A DNA stretch of 64,000 bases. Origin: Aurelia coerulea. Its lineage: Eukaryota; Cnidaria; Scyphozoa; Semaeostomeae; Ulmaridae. Position numbers and translations under genes: made by a program. The DNA lies in the NCBI GenBank assembly GCA_039566865.1, contig CM076949.1:22110501-22174500 (forward strand), read 5' to 3'. The notes beneath the pieces are model-generated. The model was given only the letters and a program-made list of their open reading frames with translations, had not been told where the DNA came from and searched no databases. Positions 62,157-64,000 of the stretch are shown here, in pieces. Each line of letters opens with the position of its first letter. The first letter of the stretch is position 1.

Positions 62157-62564
62157 TCAATCCACCTTTTCAAGATAAGAGGCGCGAAAGCGGAAGTATT
62201 TTGTTGTTGGAGATTTTGCATTTTTTAGGCTAAATTCTTATTCTACGTACAAAGTTTAGTGTTGAGACAAATTTTCACATTCATATCTGTCTTTATTTCG
62301 AAATTATGGCGATATAAAGAATTTGAATTCATAAGGGCTTTGACCGTAAAATTTGTCCAAACTTTTGATTTCACGGTCAAAGCCCTTATGACTTTAAATT
62401 CTCAAAATTGCCATAATTTCGAAATAAAAACTTGTATGAATGTGAAAATTTGCTACTTTGCCAAACATTGTACGCAGAACAAGATTTTAGCCTCAAAAAT
62501 GCAAAAATCTCAAAGAACAGAATACTTCCGCTTTCGCACCTCTTATCTTGAAAAGGTGGATTGA
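62157..62564. repeat. Foldback element, 408 bp
   Basis: Ends TCAATCCACCTTTTCAAGAT / ATCTTGAAAAGGTGGATTGA are inverted repeats, and the arms pair through to a centre near 62358 (CATAAGGGCTTTGACCGT and its inverse). CTT borders both sides, a possible 3-bp duplication. No coding capacity. Confidence 0.7.
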
Positions 62565-62908
62565 CTTATTGCAATTATTGTAGTTCTGCTCCTTGATGAA
62601 AATATTTTGTTTTTCAAGATTGCGCAGTATTTTACTATTTCTGGTGATTAGTCTTTCTAATAATTTTTATTATTCATGATAGATTAAAACTAACTAATAT
62701 CAATACGTAAATACTTTACCGCTCTTGGTGTAGGAAGACATAAGGTCATCTGGCCTCCACTAAGAACGGTACTTACAATTTTGCACATACAACTTCAAAA
62801 CAAAAACAACAACAACTGAAGCAATACAAGAAACAAAAAATGAAGAAAACAGAACATCCTTGCACAAACCCTTTAAAAATCTGGCCACTGCGTAAATGAT
62901 TAATAATA
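62565..62908. other. No gene seen
   Basis: Unrecognised AT-rich sequence ending in TA at the family D junction. Confidence 0.35.
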
Positions 62909-63250
62909 CCGGGTGTCCCAAACAAAGTACTCCCGTTTGAAAAATCACTAAAATTTGATTACATGACCGATCTTCAATTTTATTTTGTTGCCAAGTAGAT
63001 CAAGGACCAAATTATTTTCCCAGACATAGCTTACCTTGTAATTTGTTTAGAATTAACAAATTTAGCTCTTTTTAGGGCTACCTGGTTTTGAATCATACTG
63101 CAAAAAATCATATATGCTTGCCAGATCAATTTCTTTGCACATATAAAGCTTCTAGTTTGGTAATAACTGACATAAAGAATTGCACACTATCATTGGAGAC
63201 TTCGATGACGGTGAAAAATCTGAAAATTTTGACTGTTAGGCAAGATTCTT
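62909..63250. repeat. Tc1/mariner-like MITE family D, left part
   Basis: TA then CCGGGTGTCCCAAACAAAGT and about 340 bp of the element. It is cut off at the start of the LINE sequence, suggesting that the LINE inserted into or next to it. Confidence 0.65.
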
Positions 63251-64000
63251 GATGCCAAAGAAAAATATTACTTAAAGCTAGGTATGAAGTTGTCTGACCC
63301 CAGCAGTGGTATCAAAACGTACTGGTCTACTTTGAACAAATTAATGAATAAGAAGAGCATTTCGGGAATACCACCAATTCCAGAAAATGGAATCATTGTT
63401 ACTAACGTAGATACCAAGGCTAACATTTTGAATGATTTCTTTGTGCAACAGTGTTCCGCAATATCAACCGGCAGCACAATTCCGAACTTTTTGCCCCGGT
63501 GCAATTCACCTTTAACGGATATTGCCATTAACAGGGATAAAGTACTACTATTAATTCGTGCCCTTGATTGCAAAAAAGCTGGCGGCTGTGACAATATATC
63601 TGTTCATATGATTAAGATATGCGATGCCTCGATAGTTGAGCCCCTATGTTTAATCTTTGAAAAATCTTTGGAGACCGGAACTTATCCTTCAGTTTGGAAA
63701 AAGGCAAACGTAATTCCTATCCACAAGAAAGACAGCAGGCAGAACAAAACGAACTATAGGCCCATTTCGCTTCTACCTATATTTGGGAAGATATTTGAAA
63801 AAGTATTGTTCGACGACATTTACAAACATCTTTCTGAGAATAGACTTCTAGCCCAACAACAATCAGGTTTTCGGCCGGGAGATTCCACTATTAATCAGTT
63901 GTTTTCTATCACCCAGAACATCTACAAAGCATTTGAAGCTTGTCCTTCTCTTGAAACTAGAGCCGTCTTTCTTGATCTTTCCAAAGCCTTTGACAGGGTT
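63251..64000 (+). CDS. LINE reverse transcriptase, 5'-truncated, runs off window
   Basis: An open frame of 250 codons with no stop reaches the window edge. It shows the early reverse-transcriptase blocks of CR1/L2/Jockey-type non-LTR elements: KTNYRPISLLPIFGKIFEKV, then QQSGFRPGDSTINQL, and AVFLDLSKAFDRV, whose Asp is the first catalytic residue. The endonuclease domain expected before it is absent, so the copy is truncated at its left end, as is usual for LINEs. The frame shown is intact, so the copy may be fairly young. Confidence 0.85.

Overview
The window looks like nuclear DNA of an animal, most likely a non-bilaterian such as an anthozoan cnidarian. The evidence is spliced genes with GT/AG introns, a Hox-class homeobox exon, an adhesion G-protein-coupled receptor (aGPCR) with a cadherin-like ectodomain, AT-rich introns of about 0.3-4 kb, and very many small foldback transposons. 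There is no operon, Shine-Dalgarno or other prokaryotic signal. The cnidarian assignment is an inference. No database search was run, and exons were joined by hand from splice sites and reading-frame phase.

Layout. 1-12 kb: no recognisable gene, only dispersed inverted-repeat elements. 12.1 kb (+): last exon of a Hox-like gene whose upstream exons are not visible. 12.4-25 kb: foldback elements, a LINE remnant, a microsatellite and a 396-bp hairpin. 25.5-31.2 kb (-): a four-exon gene for a predicted secreted 686-residue Lys/Glu-rich protein with seven alternating 23-25-residue repeats; its first exon and 5' flank are tandemly duplicated and the inner copy has lost its ATG. 34.4-50.0 kb (+): a ten-exon aGPCR gene (1291 aa: signal peptide, cadherin-like domain, hormone-receptor domain, GAIN/GPS with the HL|T cleavage site, 7TM, and a cytoplasmic tail containing an 11-residue minisatellite). 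52.0-54.8 kb (-): a three-exon gene for an unrecognised 259-aa acidic-tailed protein. 55.2-62.1 kb (-): an apparently intact Ty3/gypsy LTR retrotransposon with 299-bp LTRs that read as identical and one 2021-codon gag-pol frame. 63.3 kb to the end (+): a 5'-truncated LINE reverse transcriptase running off the window.

The repeats are unusually well resolved. By target-site duplication (TSD) the foldback elements sort into hAT-like (8 bp), Mutator-like (9 bp), piggyBac-like (TTAA), PIF/Harbinger-like (TTA) and Tc1/mariner-like (TA) groups. Several introns of the aGPCR gene carry one or more of them. Two nested insertions, and one LTR insertion site with a related unoccupied copy elsewhere in the window, allow pre-insertion sequences to be read directly. 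The genes do not form an obvious pathway. The secreted-repeat gene and the aGPCR gene are head-to-head about 3.2 kb apart.
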